From Streptomyces sp. ISL-66 (lineage in GTDB: Bacteria; Actinomycetota; Actinomycetes; Streptomycetales; Streptomycetaceae), in contig NZ_JAGGOW010000065.1 in NCBI RefSeq assembly GCF_018614135.1, forward strand, positions 62,001 through 126,000: a stretch of DNA of 64,000 nucleotides, in the 5' to 3' direction. Shown piece by piece: positions 1 to 8,447 of the stretch. The position numbers and the translations under genes are program-made. A model generated the notes under the pieces. It searched no databases and was not told where the DNA came from. It was given only the letters and a program-made list of their open reading frames with translations. Every line of letters starts with the position of its first letter. The stretch's first letter is position 1.

Positions 1-40
1 GTTCTTCGGAAATCTCGGACATCACAGCCGGCTCCACTCC

Positions 41-1216
41 CTACGCGTACGGACTGTCCACGCCCGCGGCCGCGGGCCGGGGTCCCCGTGCCGGGCAGCA
101 GCCCACGGCACACAGATCATGACTCGCTCCGAGGAGCCCGAGCGCGCAACGCTCCACGGGCTCGCCGCGTTCCGCCGCGGCCCGCTCCAGCACGAGGTCC
201 CGTACGGCCGCCGCGAACCGGGGGTCGGCGCCGACCGTCGCCGACCGGGCGACGGGCAGCCCCAGCTCGGCGGCCTTCGCCGTCGCCTCCGTGTCGAGGT
301 CGTAGAGGACCTCCATGTGGTCCGAGACGAAGCCGATCGGCACCATGACGACCGCCGGGGCGCCCGCCTCGTGCAGGGCCTCCAAGTGGTCGCAGATGTC
401 CGGCTCCAGCCACGGGACGTGCGGGGCGCCGCTGCGCGACTGGTAGACGAGCTCCCAGGGCAGTTCGGTGCCGGTCTCGGCCCGGACCGCGTCGGCGATC
501 ACCTTCGCGACGTCCAGGTGCTGCTTGACGTAGGCGCCGCCCCCGCCGTCGCCGGTGTGGTCCGCGGCGGGGCCCGAGGTGTCGGCGGCCACGATCGGGA
601 TGGAGTGGGTGGTGAAGGCCAGCCGGGCACCGGAGCGGACCTCGGCGGGCAGCGACTCCAGCGCGGCGAGCACCCCGTCGATCATGGGCTGCACGAAGCC
701 GGGATGGTTGAAGTAGTGGCGCAGCTTGTCGGTCTTGGGCAGCTCGGCCTCGGGCACGCCGTCCCGGGCGAGCAGCGCGAGCGCGTCGGCGAGGTTCTCG
801 CGGTACTGCCGGCAGCCCGAGTACGAGGCGTACGCGCTGGTCGCGAGGACGGCGATGCGGCGGCGGCCGTCGGCGGCCATCTCGCGCATCACGTCGTTCA
901 GGTACGGGGCCCAGTTGCGGTTGCCCCAGTAGACGGGCAGGTCCAGTCCGTGCTCCGCGAAGTCCTTGCGCAGCGCGGCCAGCAGCTCGCGGTTCTGCGC
1001 GTTGATGGGGCTGACCCCGCCGAAGCCGAAGTAGTGCTTGCCGACCTCCTTGAGCCGCTCGCGCGGGATGCCCCGCCCTCGCGTGACGTTCTCCAGGAAG
1101 GGCACGACGTCTTCGGGCCCCTCGGGGCCGCCGAAGGACAGCAGCAGGAGGGCGTCGTAGGGGGCGGCAGGGCCTTCGGCCGAGCCGGGAGCAGAGGCGC
1201 GGAGCTGGTCGGACAT
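41..1216 (-). CDS. hemH: Ferrochelatase (coproporphyrin/protoporphyrin type)
   Basis: 391 aa. Inserts Fe(II) into the porphyrin ring late in heme synthesis. Actinobacterial members of this family normally act on coproporphyrin III in the cytoplasm (CpfC type), which is family knowledge. The N-terminal [18 protein letters not shown] block and the later FTTHSIP and YQSRSG motifs are typical of the family. The ATG at 1216 (MSDQLRAS) is chosen because the family's core begins about 20 residues after it; an upstream in-frame extension is Arg/Pro-rich and unlike the family. The C-terminus is Cys-rich (LCAVGCCPA), compatible with the iron-sulfur or metal ligands seen in some ferrochelatases. It is divergent from the MFS gene at 1386, with a possible iron box between them. 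Confidence 0.95.
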   Translation of the reverse strand: MSDQLRASAPGSAEGPAAPYDALLLLSFGGPEGPEDVVPFLENVTRGRGIPRERLKEVGKHYFGFGGVSPINAQNRELLAALRKDFAEHGLDLPVYWGNRNWAPYLNDVMREMAADGRRRIAVLATSAYASYSGCRQYRENLADALALLARDGVPEAELPKTDKLRHYFNHPGFVQPMIDGVLAALESLPAEVRSGARLAFTTHSIPIVAADTSGPAADHTGDGGGGAYVKQHLDVAKVIADAVRAETGTELPWELVYQSRSGAPHVPWLEPDICDHLEALHEAGAPAVVMVPIGFVSDHMEVLYDLDTEATAKAAELGLPVARSATVGADPRFAAAVRDLVLERAAAERGEPVERCALGLLGASHDLCAVGCCPARGPRPAAAGVDSPYA

Positions 1217-1284
1217 GGTTCGAATCCTGCCACCCGCCGACGCCGGCCGGGTAACGGGCCCGGCGCCGCAACTCCCGACGACGA

Positions 1285-1304
1285 AGGTAAGGTCAGCCTT
1301 ACTT
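1285..1304. promoter_or_regulatory. Candidate iron box (DmdR/IdeR-type operator)
   Basis: An exact inverted repeat, GTAAGG-TCAG-CCTTAC, lies at 1287-1302 within AAGGTAAGGTCAGCCTTACT. It resembles the actinobacterial iron-box pattern TTAGGTTAGGCTAACCTAA. It sits between hemH and the divergent MFS gene, so it could control either. The call rests on pattern only. Confidence 0.5.
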
Positions 1305-1385
1305 GCTGTCGGTTCTTCCCCGTGCGGGCGCCTTGCGTGCGGTCGTAACCTGTATGGGCCAATGACGTCCTTTACGGAGGGCAAC

Positions 1386-2648
1386 TTGCCCAGTCCCTAC
1401 CGCGCGATATTCGCCGCCCCGGGAAGCCGGTCGTTCAGCGCCGCCGGCCTCATAGGCCGGCTCCCCCTGTCGATGGTCGGCGTCGGCATCCTCACGATGA
1501 TCTCCGAGCTGACCGGCCGGTACTCGCTGGCCGGCGCGCTCACCGCCACCCTCGCGCTCTCCGCCGCCGTCATCGGCCCCCAGGTCTCCCGCCTGGTCGA
1601 CCAGTACGGCCAGCGGCGCGTGCTGCGCCCCGCGACCCTGCTCGCGCTCCTCGCCGTCTGCGGCCTGCTGCTCTGCGCGGCCAACGACGCCCCCGAGTGG
1701 ACCCTGTTCCTCTTCTCCGGGCTGGCGGGCTGCGTACCGAGCGTCGGCTCGATGATCCGCGCCCGGTGGACGGCCATCTACCGGGACTCCCCCCGCGACC
1801 TGCACACGGCGTACTCCCTGGAGTCCGTCCTCGACGAGGTCTGCTTCATCTTCGGCCCGATCATCGCCATCGGGCTGTCCACCACGTGGTTCCCCGAGGC
1901 CGGCCCGCTGGTCGCCGGGGTCTGCCTCCTGGTCGGCGTGTGGTGGCTGACCGCGCAGCGCGCCACCGAACCGACCCCTCACCCGCGCGGCGAGGACACC
2001 GACCGGACCTCGGCGCTGCGCGCTCCCGGCCTCCAGGTGCTCATGGCCACCTTCGTGGCCACCGGGGCCATTTTCGGCTCCATCGACGTGGTCACCCTGG
2101 CCTTCGCCGAGGAACAGGGCCACAAGGCCGCCGCCAGCTTCATCCTCGCCATCTGGGCGGTCGGTTCCTGCCTCGCGGGCATCGTCTTCGGCCTGCTGCA
2201 CCTCAAGGGCAAGGCCGAACGCAGATGGGTGCTGGGCATATGTGCGATGGCCGTGAGTATGATCCCCCTCCTACTGGCCGGGAACCTTCCGTTTCTGGCC
2301 GTGGCGCTCTTCGTCTCGGGCCTCGCCATCGCTCCCACGATGATCACCACGATGGCCCTGATCGAGGCGCACGTACCACGCGCGAAGCTGACCGAGGGCA
2401 TGACCTGGATCAGCACCGGCCTCGCGGTCGGAGTCGCGCTCGGGTCCTCCGCGGCCGGCTGGGTCATCGACGCGGCCGGCGCGAAGACCGGGTACGTCGT
2501 CTCCATCTCGGCGGGGACCGCCGCGGCGGCGGTCGCGTTCGCGGGTTACCGCCGGCTGACGAGGTCGGCGCAAGGGGAGGAGCGCGTCAGCGATGGCGAC
2601 GACGGGGACAGCAGGCAAGAGCGGACCACGGACCGCCGCGTGGCATAA
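1386..2648 (+). CDS. MFS transporter
   Basis: 420 aa, about 12 hydrophobic segments. An integral membrane exporter of the major facilitator superfamily with no substrate assignable. A TTG at 1386 is preferred as start because GGAGG at 1376-1380 lies five bases upstream; the ATG at 1362 is in frame but has no ribosome site. Motifs include [11 protein letters not shown] between early helices (MFS motif A region) and repeated Gly-rich helices. The last 56 bases overlap the next gene, so the two are probably translated together. The iron-box-like repeat upstream hints at iron control and perhaps siderophore or heme-related export, but this is inference. Confidence 0.88.
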   Translation: MPSPYRAIFAAPGSRSFSAAGLIGRLPLSMVGVGILTMISELTGRYSLAGALTATLALSAAVIGPQVSRLVDQYGQRRVLRPATLLALLAVCGLLLCAANDAPEWTLFLFSGLAGCVPSVGSMIRARWTAIYRDSPRDLHTAYSLESVLDEVCFIFGPIIAIGLSTTWFPEAGPLVAGVCLLVGVWWLTAQRATEPTPHPRGEDTDRTSALRAPGLQVLMATFVATGAIFGSIDVVTLAFAEEQGHKAAASFILAIWAVGSCLAGIVFGLLHLKGKAERRWVLGICAMAVSMIPLLLAGNLPFLAVALFVSGLAIAPTMITTMALIEAHVPRAKLTEGMTWISTGLAVGVALGSSAAGWVIDAAGAKTGYVVSISAGTAAAAVAFAGYRRLTRSAQGEERVSDGDDGDSRQERTTDRRVA

Positions 2649-3927
2649 CTGGGCGGGCAACGTCAGCGCCACGCCCGCGCGCGTGGTGAGCCCGGCCTCG
2701 GTCGGGGAGCTCCAGGAGGCGGTCCGCCGGGCCGCCGCGGACGGGCTGAAGGTGAAGGCGGTCGGCACCGGCCACTCCTTCACCGCGGCCGCCGCGACCG
2801 ACGGGGTGCTCGTGCGCCCGCAGGCGCTGGCCGGGATCCAGGCGATCGACCGGACCGCCGGCACCGTGACCGTGGCGGCGGGCACGGTCCTCAAGGACCT
2901 CAACCTGGCCCTCGCCAAGGAAGGCCTGTCGCTCACGAACATGGGCGACATCATGGAACAGACGGTCTCCGGTGCCACCAGCACCGGAACCCACGGCACC
3001 GGCCGCGACTCGGCCTCCATCGCGGCCCAGATCCGCGGCCTGGAACTGGTCACCGCGGACGGACGGCTGATGACGTGCTCCGAGAAGGAGAATCCGGAGG
3101 TCTTCGCGGCCGCCCGGCTCGGCATCGGCGCGCTCGGCGTGGTCACCTCCATCACCTTCGCCGTGGAGCCGCTCTTCTTCCTGACCGCCCGTGAGGAGCC
3201 GATGGCCTTCGACCGGGTGACCGCGGAGTTCGACCAGCACCACGCGGAGAACGAGCATTTCGAGTTCTACTGGTTCCCGCACACCGGCAACTGCAACACC
3301 AAGCGGAACAACCGCAGTCTGGGCCCCGCCGCCCCGCCCGGAGCGGTCGGCGCCTGGGTCGAGGACGAGCTGCTGTCCAACGGCCTCTTCCAGGCGGTCA
3401 ACTCCCTCGGCCGCGCGGTCCCGGCGGCCATCCCCTCCATCGCCCGGATCGCGAGCCGCGCCCTGTCGGCGCGGACCTACACGGACATCCCGTACAAGGT
3501 GTTCACCAGCCCGCGCCGGGTCCGGTTCGTGGAGATGGAGTACGCCCTCCCGCGCGAGCGGGTCGTCGAGGCGCTACGGGAGCTGAAGGCCATGGTCGAC
3601 CGCTCCGACCTGCGGATCAGCTTCCCGGTGGAGGTGCGGACGGCTCCGGCGGACGACATCACCCTGTCGACGGCCTCGGGGCGCGAGAGCGCGTACATCG
3701 CGGTGCACATGTACAAGGGCACCCCCTACCAGGCCTACTTCACCGCCGCCGAGCACATCTTCACGGCGCACGGCGGGCGGCCGCACTGGGGCAAGGTGCA
3801 CACGCGGGACGCGGAGTACTTCGCCCGGGTGTACCCGCGCTTCGGCGAGTTCACCGCGCTCCGGGACCGGCTGGACCCGGACCGGGTGTTCGGCAACGAC
3901 TACCTGCGGCGGGTACTGGGAGACTGA
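2593..3927 (+). CDS. FAD-linked D-arabinono-1,4-lactone oxidase family protein
   Basis: 444 aa. A vanillyl-alcohol-oxidase-type flavoprotein that oxidises aldonolactones or alditols. The FAD domain occupies about residues 25-200, with VGTGHSFT (the His/Ser region used for FAD attachment in this family) and TGTHGTGRDSASIA. The ALO domain follows and ends with the conserved HWGKVH and RDRLDPDRVFGNDYL motifs. Length is typical. ATG at 2593 has GGAGG 12 bases upstream and overlaps the MFS gene. It converges with the gene ending at 3940. The true substrate is not predictable. Confidence 0.9.
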   Translation: MATTGTAGKSGPRTAAWHNWAGNVSATPARVVSPASVGELQEAVRRAAADGLKVKAVGTGHSFTAAAATDGVLVRPQALAGIQAIDRTAGTVTVAAGTVLKDLNLALAKEGLSLTNMGDIMEQTVSGATSTGTHGTGRDSASIAAQIRGLELVTADGRLMTCSEKENPEVFAAARLGIGALGVVTSITFAVEPLFFLTAREEPMAFDRVTAEFDQHHAENEHFEFYWFPHTGNCNTKRNNRSLGPAAPPGAVGAWVEDELLSNGLFQAVNSLGRAVPAAIPSIARIASRALSARTYTDIPYKVFTSPRRVRFVEMEYALPRERVVEALRELKAMVDRSDLRISFPVEVRTAPADDITLSTASGRESAYIAVHMYKGTPYQAYFTAAEHIFTAHGGRPHWGKVHTRDAEYFARVYPRFGEFTALRDRLDPDRVFGNDYLRRVLGD

Positions 3928-3939
3928 CCCGGATCCGCC

Positions 3940-4815
3940 TCAAGGGGTCGGCGTCGAGGCCGGGCCGGTACTGCCGCCGCCGCCCGGTGTCGCCTGGCCG
4001 GTGCCCGGCGTCGGGGACGTCGGGGGCGTGGGGCTCGGCGTCGGGTCCGGCTTCGGCGGCGTCGGGCTCGGCGACGTGCCGGGGGACGGCGAGGAGTCCG
4101 GGTCGGGCGACGGACTCGGGCTCCCCTTCGGGTGCGGGGAACTCGGGGAGCTCCCGGTCTCCGGGCTCTTCCCGCCCGCGCCCGCCCCGCCGGTCCCGCC
4201 CCCGGTCCCGCCCTCGGGCGCGGCGGGCCGGTCGTTGCCCGCCTTCCGGGTGCCGCCGGAGAAGACGGTCCCGCCGCCCTTGCTGACGGAGGTGTCGGCG
4301 ACGGCCTCGTAGGCCCCTATGCCGCCCAGCGCGATGGCGAACGCCAGTGCGGAGGCGATCGCCGTGCGCTTCCGGCCCCGTACGCGACTTCCGTGCACCG
4401 TGGCCTCGCCGAACTTTCCGTGCACGGTTGCCTCGCCGAACTCCTCGGAGATCCCGGCCTGCGGGGGCGCGCCCTGGCGCAGCACCATGGTGCCGTCGGG
4501 CACCCGCGCCCCGCGGGGCTCCCCGCGCGGCCCCTCCACCTCCACCTGACGGCTCTTCGGGCGGGCGGACTCGCGCAACTGGTCGCCGGTGCGCCGGAAG
4601 AAGTGCTGGATGACGGGGCCGCCGGCGGTCGCCACCACGCTCACCACACCGGCGCCGAGGATGGTCCCGTAGACGCCCATCTGCGAGGCGAGCAGGGCCG
4701 CCGCGACGGTGGCGAGGGAAGAACCCGCTACCTGAGCCGCACTCAGGTCGAGCTTCTTCTTCTCCTTCTCCTGCTCCGGCCCGTTGTCCGGCAGCGCCTT
4801 CTGACCCATCGCCAT
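3940..4815 (-). CDS. Membrane protein with Pro/Ser-rich C-terminal tail
   Basis: 291 aa, no function recognised. The N-terminus is charged (EKEKKK), followed by hydrophobic segments at about residues 28-65 and a membrane segment at about 150-170. The last 110 residues are a low-complexity Pro/Ser/Thr/Gly tail of the type found on exposed wall-spanning regions. The octapeptide FGEATVHG occurs twice in tandem around residue 128. The topology suggests cytoplasmic loops followed by an exported tail. It faces the ALO gene tail to tail. Confidence 0.75.
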   Translation of the reverse strand: MAMGQKALPDNGPEQEKEKKKLDLSAAQVAGSSLATVAAALLASQMGVYGTILGAGVVSVVATAGGPVIQHFFRRTGDQLRESARPKSRQVEVEGPRGEPRGARVPDGTMVLRQGAPPQAGISEEFGEATVHGKFGEATVHGSRVRGRKRTAIASALAFAIALGGIGAYEAVADTSVSKGGGTVFSGGTRKAGNDRPAAPEGGTGGGTGGAGAGGKSPETGSSPSSPHPKGSPSPSPDPDSSPSPGTSPSPTPPKPDPTPSPTPPTSPTPGTGQATPGGGGSTGPASTPTP

Positions 4816-5347
4816 CCCGTGCGTGTCCCGCCTCTCGCGCTTCGCCTCTTCCTCCAGTTACTGACACCTGAGCGAAACAGATAGTTCCATTTCCGGAGAT
4901 TCTGTGAAGCAGGACACCCGGAAAGGGGCACACGCCCAGGTCAGTACGGATCCGGCCCCGTTCCGGGGCAGCCCAACTCCCGCCGTCCGAGACAAGTTCG
5001 GCGGCGCGGCGGTCCACCCAGGTGGCCCGAATGGAGTACTGTGGCGAGCCCTGGGGCCGTCCTTCCTTACGGATGTCCGGACCCGGGAGAGGGGGCCGGC
5101 TGATGGATAAACGGCACTCGAGACCGGTGATGCCGCGGTATTGCACGGGATCCTGCTGCGCACAGTAATCGTTCGGTCACTGTGCGTGCCCAACAGGTAA
5201 CCGTGCCATAACAGCGATCAAGGGCGCATGCCCGACACGCCGGTTTAACTCGGCAAGGTAGTGGCAGGCTGCACCCGGGCAGGCCACACTCGACTAGCGG
5301 AAGCAGCGACGCACGTGACGTCGGCAGGCACCACCCGGGAGGTCCCC
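4816..5347. other. Intergenic region upstream of sepH
   Basis: About 530 bases between divergent genes. No convincing gene is present. It must hold promoters for the minus-strand membrane protein and for sepH, but I could not pick out a clear -10/-35 pair. The sepH ribosome site, GGGAGG at 5337-5342, is the only obvious element. Confidence 0.5.
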
Positions 5348-6361
5348 ATGCCCGAACTGCGTGTCGTGGCCGTCTCAAATGACGGCACACGACTGGTGCT
5401 CAAGGCTGCGGACAGCACGGAGTACACGCTTCCGATCGACGAGCGTCTACGGGCTGCCGTGCGCAATGACCGTGCGCGCCTGAACCAGATCGAGATCGAG
5501 GTCGAGAGCCACCTCCGCCCCCGTGACATCCAGGCCCGCATACGGGCCGGTGCCTCCGCGGAGGAGGTCGCTCAGCTCGCCGGCATCCCCGTCGACCGGG
5601 TACGCCGCTTCGAGGGTCCCGTGCTCGCGGAGCGCGCGTTCATGGCGGAGCGGGCCCGCAAGACCCCCGTGCGCCGGCCCGGCGAGAACACCGGACCCCA
5701 GCTCGGCGAGGCCGTGCAGGAGCGGCTGACGCTGCGCGGGGCCGAGAAGGAAACCGTCCAGTGGGACTCCTGGCGCCGCGACGACGGCACATGGGAAGTC
5801 CTCCTGGTGTACCGGGTCGCGGGCGAACCGCACTCGGCGAGCTGGACGTACGACCCGCCGCGCCGGCTGGTCGTGGCCGTGGACGACGAAGCCCGCTCCC
5901 TGATCGGCGAGTCGGACGACCTGCCGGCGACGCCGGAGCCGAGCTTCCCGTTCGTGCCGAGGATCGCGCGGCTGCCCCGGGACAGGCCGCTGGACCGTGC
6001 GCTGGACCGCCAGCTGGAACGCCCGATCGCCCCGCCGCCTCCTCCTTCTGCGGAGTCGGAGGAGGAACGGGACACGCTGACGAGCCTGCTGGAGGCGGTA
6101 CCGAGCTTCCGCGGCGACCTCGTGGTTCCGGAGCCGGTGGAGGAACCGGAGCCGGAGGAACCGGCGGCGGCCTCGGCGGCCGGGGCGGGGACCGCGTACG
6201 CGGACGTCCTGATGCCGCGCACGGTGGCGGGCCACCGCGACCGCCTGACGGGCACCACGGACCGCCAGGCGGAAGCCGACGGCGTCCGCCCCGGCCGGCG
6301 CGCGGCGGTCCCGAGCTGGGACGAAATCGTCTTCGGCACCCGCCGCAAAAAGCAGGAGTAA
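5348..6361 (+). CDS. sepH: Septation protein SepH (DUF3071)
   Basis: 337 aa. SepH is a conserved actinobacterial cell-division protein that binds FtsZ and promotes Z-ring assembly (family knowledge). The DUF3071 domain covers about residues 1-165 and opens with MPELRVVAVSNDGTRLVL. It includes a helix-turn-helix-like stretch near residues 65-90 (AEEVAQLAGIPVDRVRRFE). The C-terminal half is Pro/Glu-rich and disordered, ending in a basic RRKKQE tail. The start at 5348 has GGGAGG five bases upstream. Length and layout match Streptomyces SepH. Confidence 0.93.
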   Translation: MPELRVVAVSNDGTRLVLKAADSTEYTLPIDERLRAAVRNDRARLNQIEIEVESHLRPRDIQARIRAGASAEEVAQLAGIPVDRVRRFEGPVLAERAFMAERARKTPVRRPGENTGPQLGEAVQERLTLRGAEKETVQWDSWRRDDGTWEVLLVYRVAGEPHSASWTYDPPRRLVVAVDDEARSLIGESDDLPATPEPSFPFVPRIARLPRDRPLDRALDRQLERPIAPPPPPSAESEEERDTLTSLLEAVPSFRGDLVVPEPVEEPEPEEPAAASAAGAGTAYADVLMPRTVAGHRDRLTGTTDRQAEADGVRPGRRAAVPSWDEIVFGTRRKKQE

Positions 6362-6410
6362 CCGCCCCGGGGACTGGCTCCCGGCACGGACCCGCACGGC
6401 GGACACGGCG

Positions 6411-6530
6411 CTGGGCAGATCCAGCCCCGCCGGCGTTTGACGCGCGGGGGTCCGGGGGCTGGCCCCCGGAAGCGGACCCGCACTGCGCGGTGGCAAGGTT
6501 CGGCCCCGTCGGTGATTGAGGCGCGGGGGG
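6411..6530. repeat. Streptomyces-type intergenic repeat with bidirectional hairpin
   Basis: Two diverged copies of a GGCCCCGNCGGNGNTTGANG-type unit occur at about 6422-6445 and 6500-6525. Each is followed by a G-run. Between them CCGGGGGC-TG-GCCCCCGG at 6452-6469 folds into a tight hairpin. The element sits between the convergent sepH and sulfurtransferase genes and probably ends transcription from both sides. Confidence 0.6.
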
Positions 6531-6581
6531 CCGGGCCGAGGCGGGTGCTTCGGCCCGGCCCCACCGGTATCCGCATTCGCG

Positions 6582-7442
6582 TCAGCCTCGTTCGGGCCCC
6601 ACCGCCACCGGGCGGGACGGGTCCGCGGACCACTGGGACCAGCTTCCCGCGTACAGGGCCGCGGGGATGCCCGCCACCGACAGGGCCAGGACCTCGTGGG
6701 CTCCCGAGACTCCGGAGCCGCAGTAAACGCCGACCCCGGCGGAGCCGCCCGCGCCCAGGGCCTCGAACCGCGCGCGCAGGACGTCCGGTGCCAGGAAGAG
6801 TCCGTCCGGCCCCACGTTCTGCGTGGTCGGCGCCGACACCGCGCCGGGGATGTGGCCCCCGACCGGGTCGATCGGTTCGACCTCGCCCCGATAGCGCTCC
6901 CCCGCCCGCGCGTCCAGCAGGACCCCCGACCGGGCCAGCGCGGCCGCTTCGTCCGCGTTCAGCAGTCCGATCGCACCCGGATTTGGCTTGAAATCGCCTT
7001 CTCGCGCGGCCACGGTCCCGGCCGATACCGACCCGCCGGCGGCGGTCCACGCGGCCAGCCCCCCGTCCAGTACCCGTACCTGCGCATGACCCGTCCAGCG
7101 CAACAGCCACCACGCGCGCGCCGCCGCCCAGCCCTGGCCGCCGTCGTACACGACGACCGGCACGCCCGCCGAGACCCCGGCCCGCCTCATCACCGCTCCG
7201 AACTCCTCCGGATCCGGTAGCGGGTGCCGTCCGCCCGACCCCGCGGGACCGGCCAGTTCCGCGTCGAGGTCGACGTAGACGGCCCCCGGCAGGTGACCCG
7301 CCTCGTACGCGGGCCGCTGGTTCGGGCCGCCGAGCTGCCAGCGCACGTCCAGCAGGACCGGCGGCCTGGGGCCGGCCAGCTCGGTCTTCAGATCGGCTGC
7401 CGAGAGCAGCGGGGAGCTCGGGATCGCGGTCATGCGGGTCAT
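6582..7442 (-). CDS. Sulfurtransferase (two-domain rhodanese)
   Basis: 286 aa, two rhodanese domains in tandem. It moves a sulfane sulfur from thiosulfate or 3-mercaptopyruvate to a thiophilic acceptor. The N-terminal non-catalytic domain has LLDVRWQLGG and YEAGHLPGAVYVDLD. The C-terminal domain has the active-site loop C241-GSGVSGA and LLDARAGERYRGEVEPIDP. The loop CGSGVS is typical of the SseA/3-mercaptopyruvate type. ATG at 7442 has GGGGA five bases upstream; a second ATG three codons later is less well placed. Divergent from the VOC gene. Confidence 0.9.
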   Translation of the reverse strand: MTRMTAIPSSPLLSAADLKTELAGPRPPVLLDVRWQLGGPNQRPAYEAGHLPGAVYVDLDAELAGPAGSGGRHPLPDPEEFGAVMRRAGVSAGVPVVVYDGGQGWAAARAWWLLRWTGHAQVRVLDGGLAAWTAAGGSVSAGTVAAREGDFKPNPGAIGLLNADEAAALARSGVLLDARAGERYRGEVEPIDPVGGHIPGAVSAPTTQNVGPDGLFLAPDVLRARFEALGAGGSAGVGVYCGSGVSGAHEVLALSVAGIPAALYAGSWSQWSADPSRPVAVGPERG

Positions 7443-7618
7443 TTTGCTCCCCTCGAGGCATCCCACGTAACAAATCGGACATCGACGGGCCGCACCGATT
7501 CGGTCATCTCTCCCGGCTCAAGCGAAACCCGGCCGGGTCGGGGCGCGCCAATCCTCTCGGGGTGCAAGCATCAGCTCCGGGAAGCCCCACGAGCATTTCC
7601 ACGGAGGAGACGGCTGAC

Positions 7619-8404
7619 ATGACCGAGGCATTGGAAGCAACGCGGCGCACGCCCGGCACGCCGTGCTGGTCGAGCCTGATGGTGCACAGCCTCGATACCA
7701 CGGAGGAGTTCTACGCCGACCTGTTCGGCTGGGAGTACGAGCCCGGCCCCGACCAGCTGGGCCGGTACGTCCGGGCCATGCTCGACGGCCGCGAGGTGGC
7801 AGGCATCGGCGAGCTGCCGCCGGACCGCCATCTCCCGGTGGCCTGGACCACGTACATCGCCACGGACGACGCCGACGCCACGGCCGAGGCGATCCGTTCC
7901 TGCGGCGGCACGGTCGCGGTGGGACCGCTGGACGCGGGCGCCGCCGGGCGGGTGGCCATCTGCTCGGACCCGCTCGGCGCGATCTTCGGACTCTGGCAGG
8001 CCGAGGCCCACCTCGGCACCCGGCGGGCCGGGACCCCGGGCACCCCGGTGTGGAACGAGCTGATCACGCAGGACACCTCGACGGTCGGCAAGTTCTACGA
8101 GCACGTCTTCGGCCACGAGGCCCGCCAGCACTCCACCGCCTCCGCCGACTTCGACTACCTCACGCTGCTCCTCCGGGGGCGGCCGGTGGCCGCCGTCCAC
8201 GGGGTCGGCCGGTCCCTGCCGCACGACCGCGGGCCGCACTGGATGACGTACTTCGAGGTGGAGGACACCGACGCCGCCGCCGACCGCGTCGTGCGGCTCG
8301 GCGGCCGGATCGTCCAGCCGCCGCGCGACGGCCTGAGCGGCCGCCTGGCCACGGTCGCGGACCCGGAGGGCGCCGTCTTCACCCTGGTGCACGGCCGGCC
8401 CTGA
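7619..8404 (+). CDS. VOC family protein (double glyoxalase/bleomycin-resistance fold)
   Basis: 261 aa, two vicinal-oxygen-chelate domains (about residues 12-125 and 140-260), each beginning with a G-T-P-x-W-x-x-L signature (GTPCWSSLM, GTPVWNELI). Such tandem proteins are usually metal-dependent lyases or dioxygenases, or binding proteins. Streptomyces members are often hydroxylase/glyoxalase-like with unknown substrates. ATG at 7619 follows GGAGGA at 7603-7608. No partner gene gives a hint. Confidence 0.88.
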   Translation: MTEALEATRRTPGTPCWSSLMVHSLDTTEEFYADLFGWEYEPGPDQLGRYVRAMLDGREVAGIGELPPDRHLPVAWTTYIATDDADATAEAIRSCGGTVAVGPLDAGAAGRVAICSDPLGAIFGLWQAEAHLGTRRAGTPGTPVWNELITQDTSTVGKFYEHVFGHEARQHSTASADFDYLTLLLRGRPVAAVHGVGRSLPHDRGPHWMTYFEVEDTDAAADRVVRLGGRIVQPPRDGLSGRLATVADPEGAVFTLVHGRP

Positions 8405-8447
8405 CCGCGGGGCCCTCCGGCCGGTCCGCCGCACCGTTCGCGGCGGG

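Noticed and set aside
117..1348. Long Arg- and Pro-rich frames opposite hemH and similar genes
   Set aside because: They are shadows of real genes caused by high GC; composition is not protein-like and no ribosome site or family motif is present.
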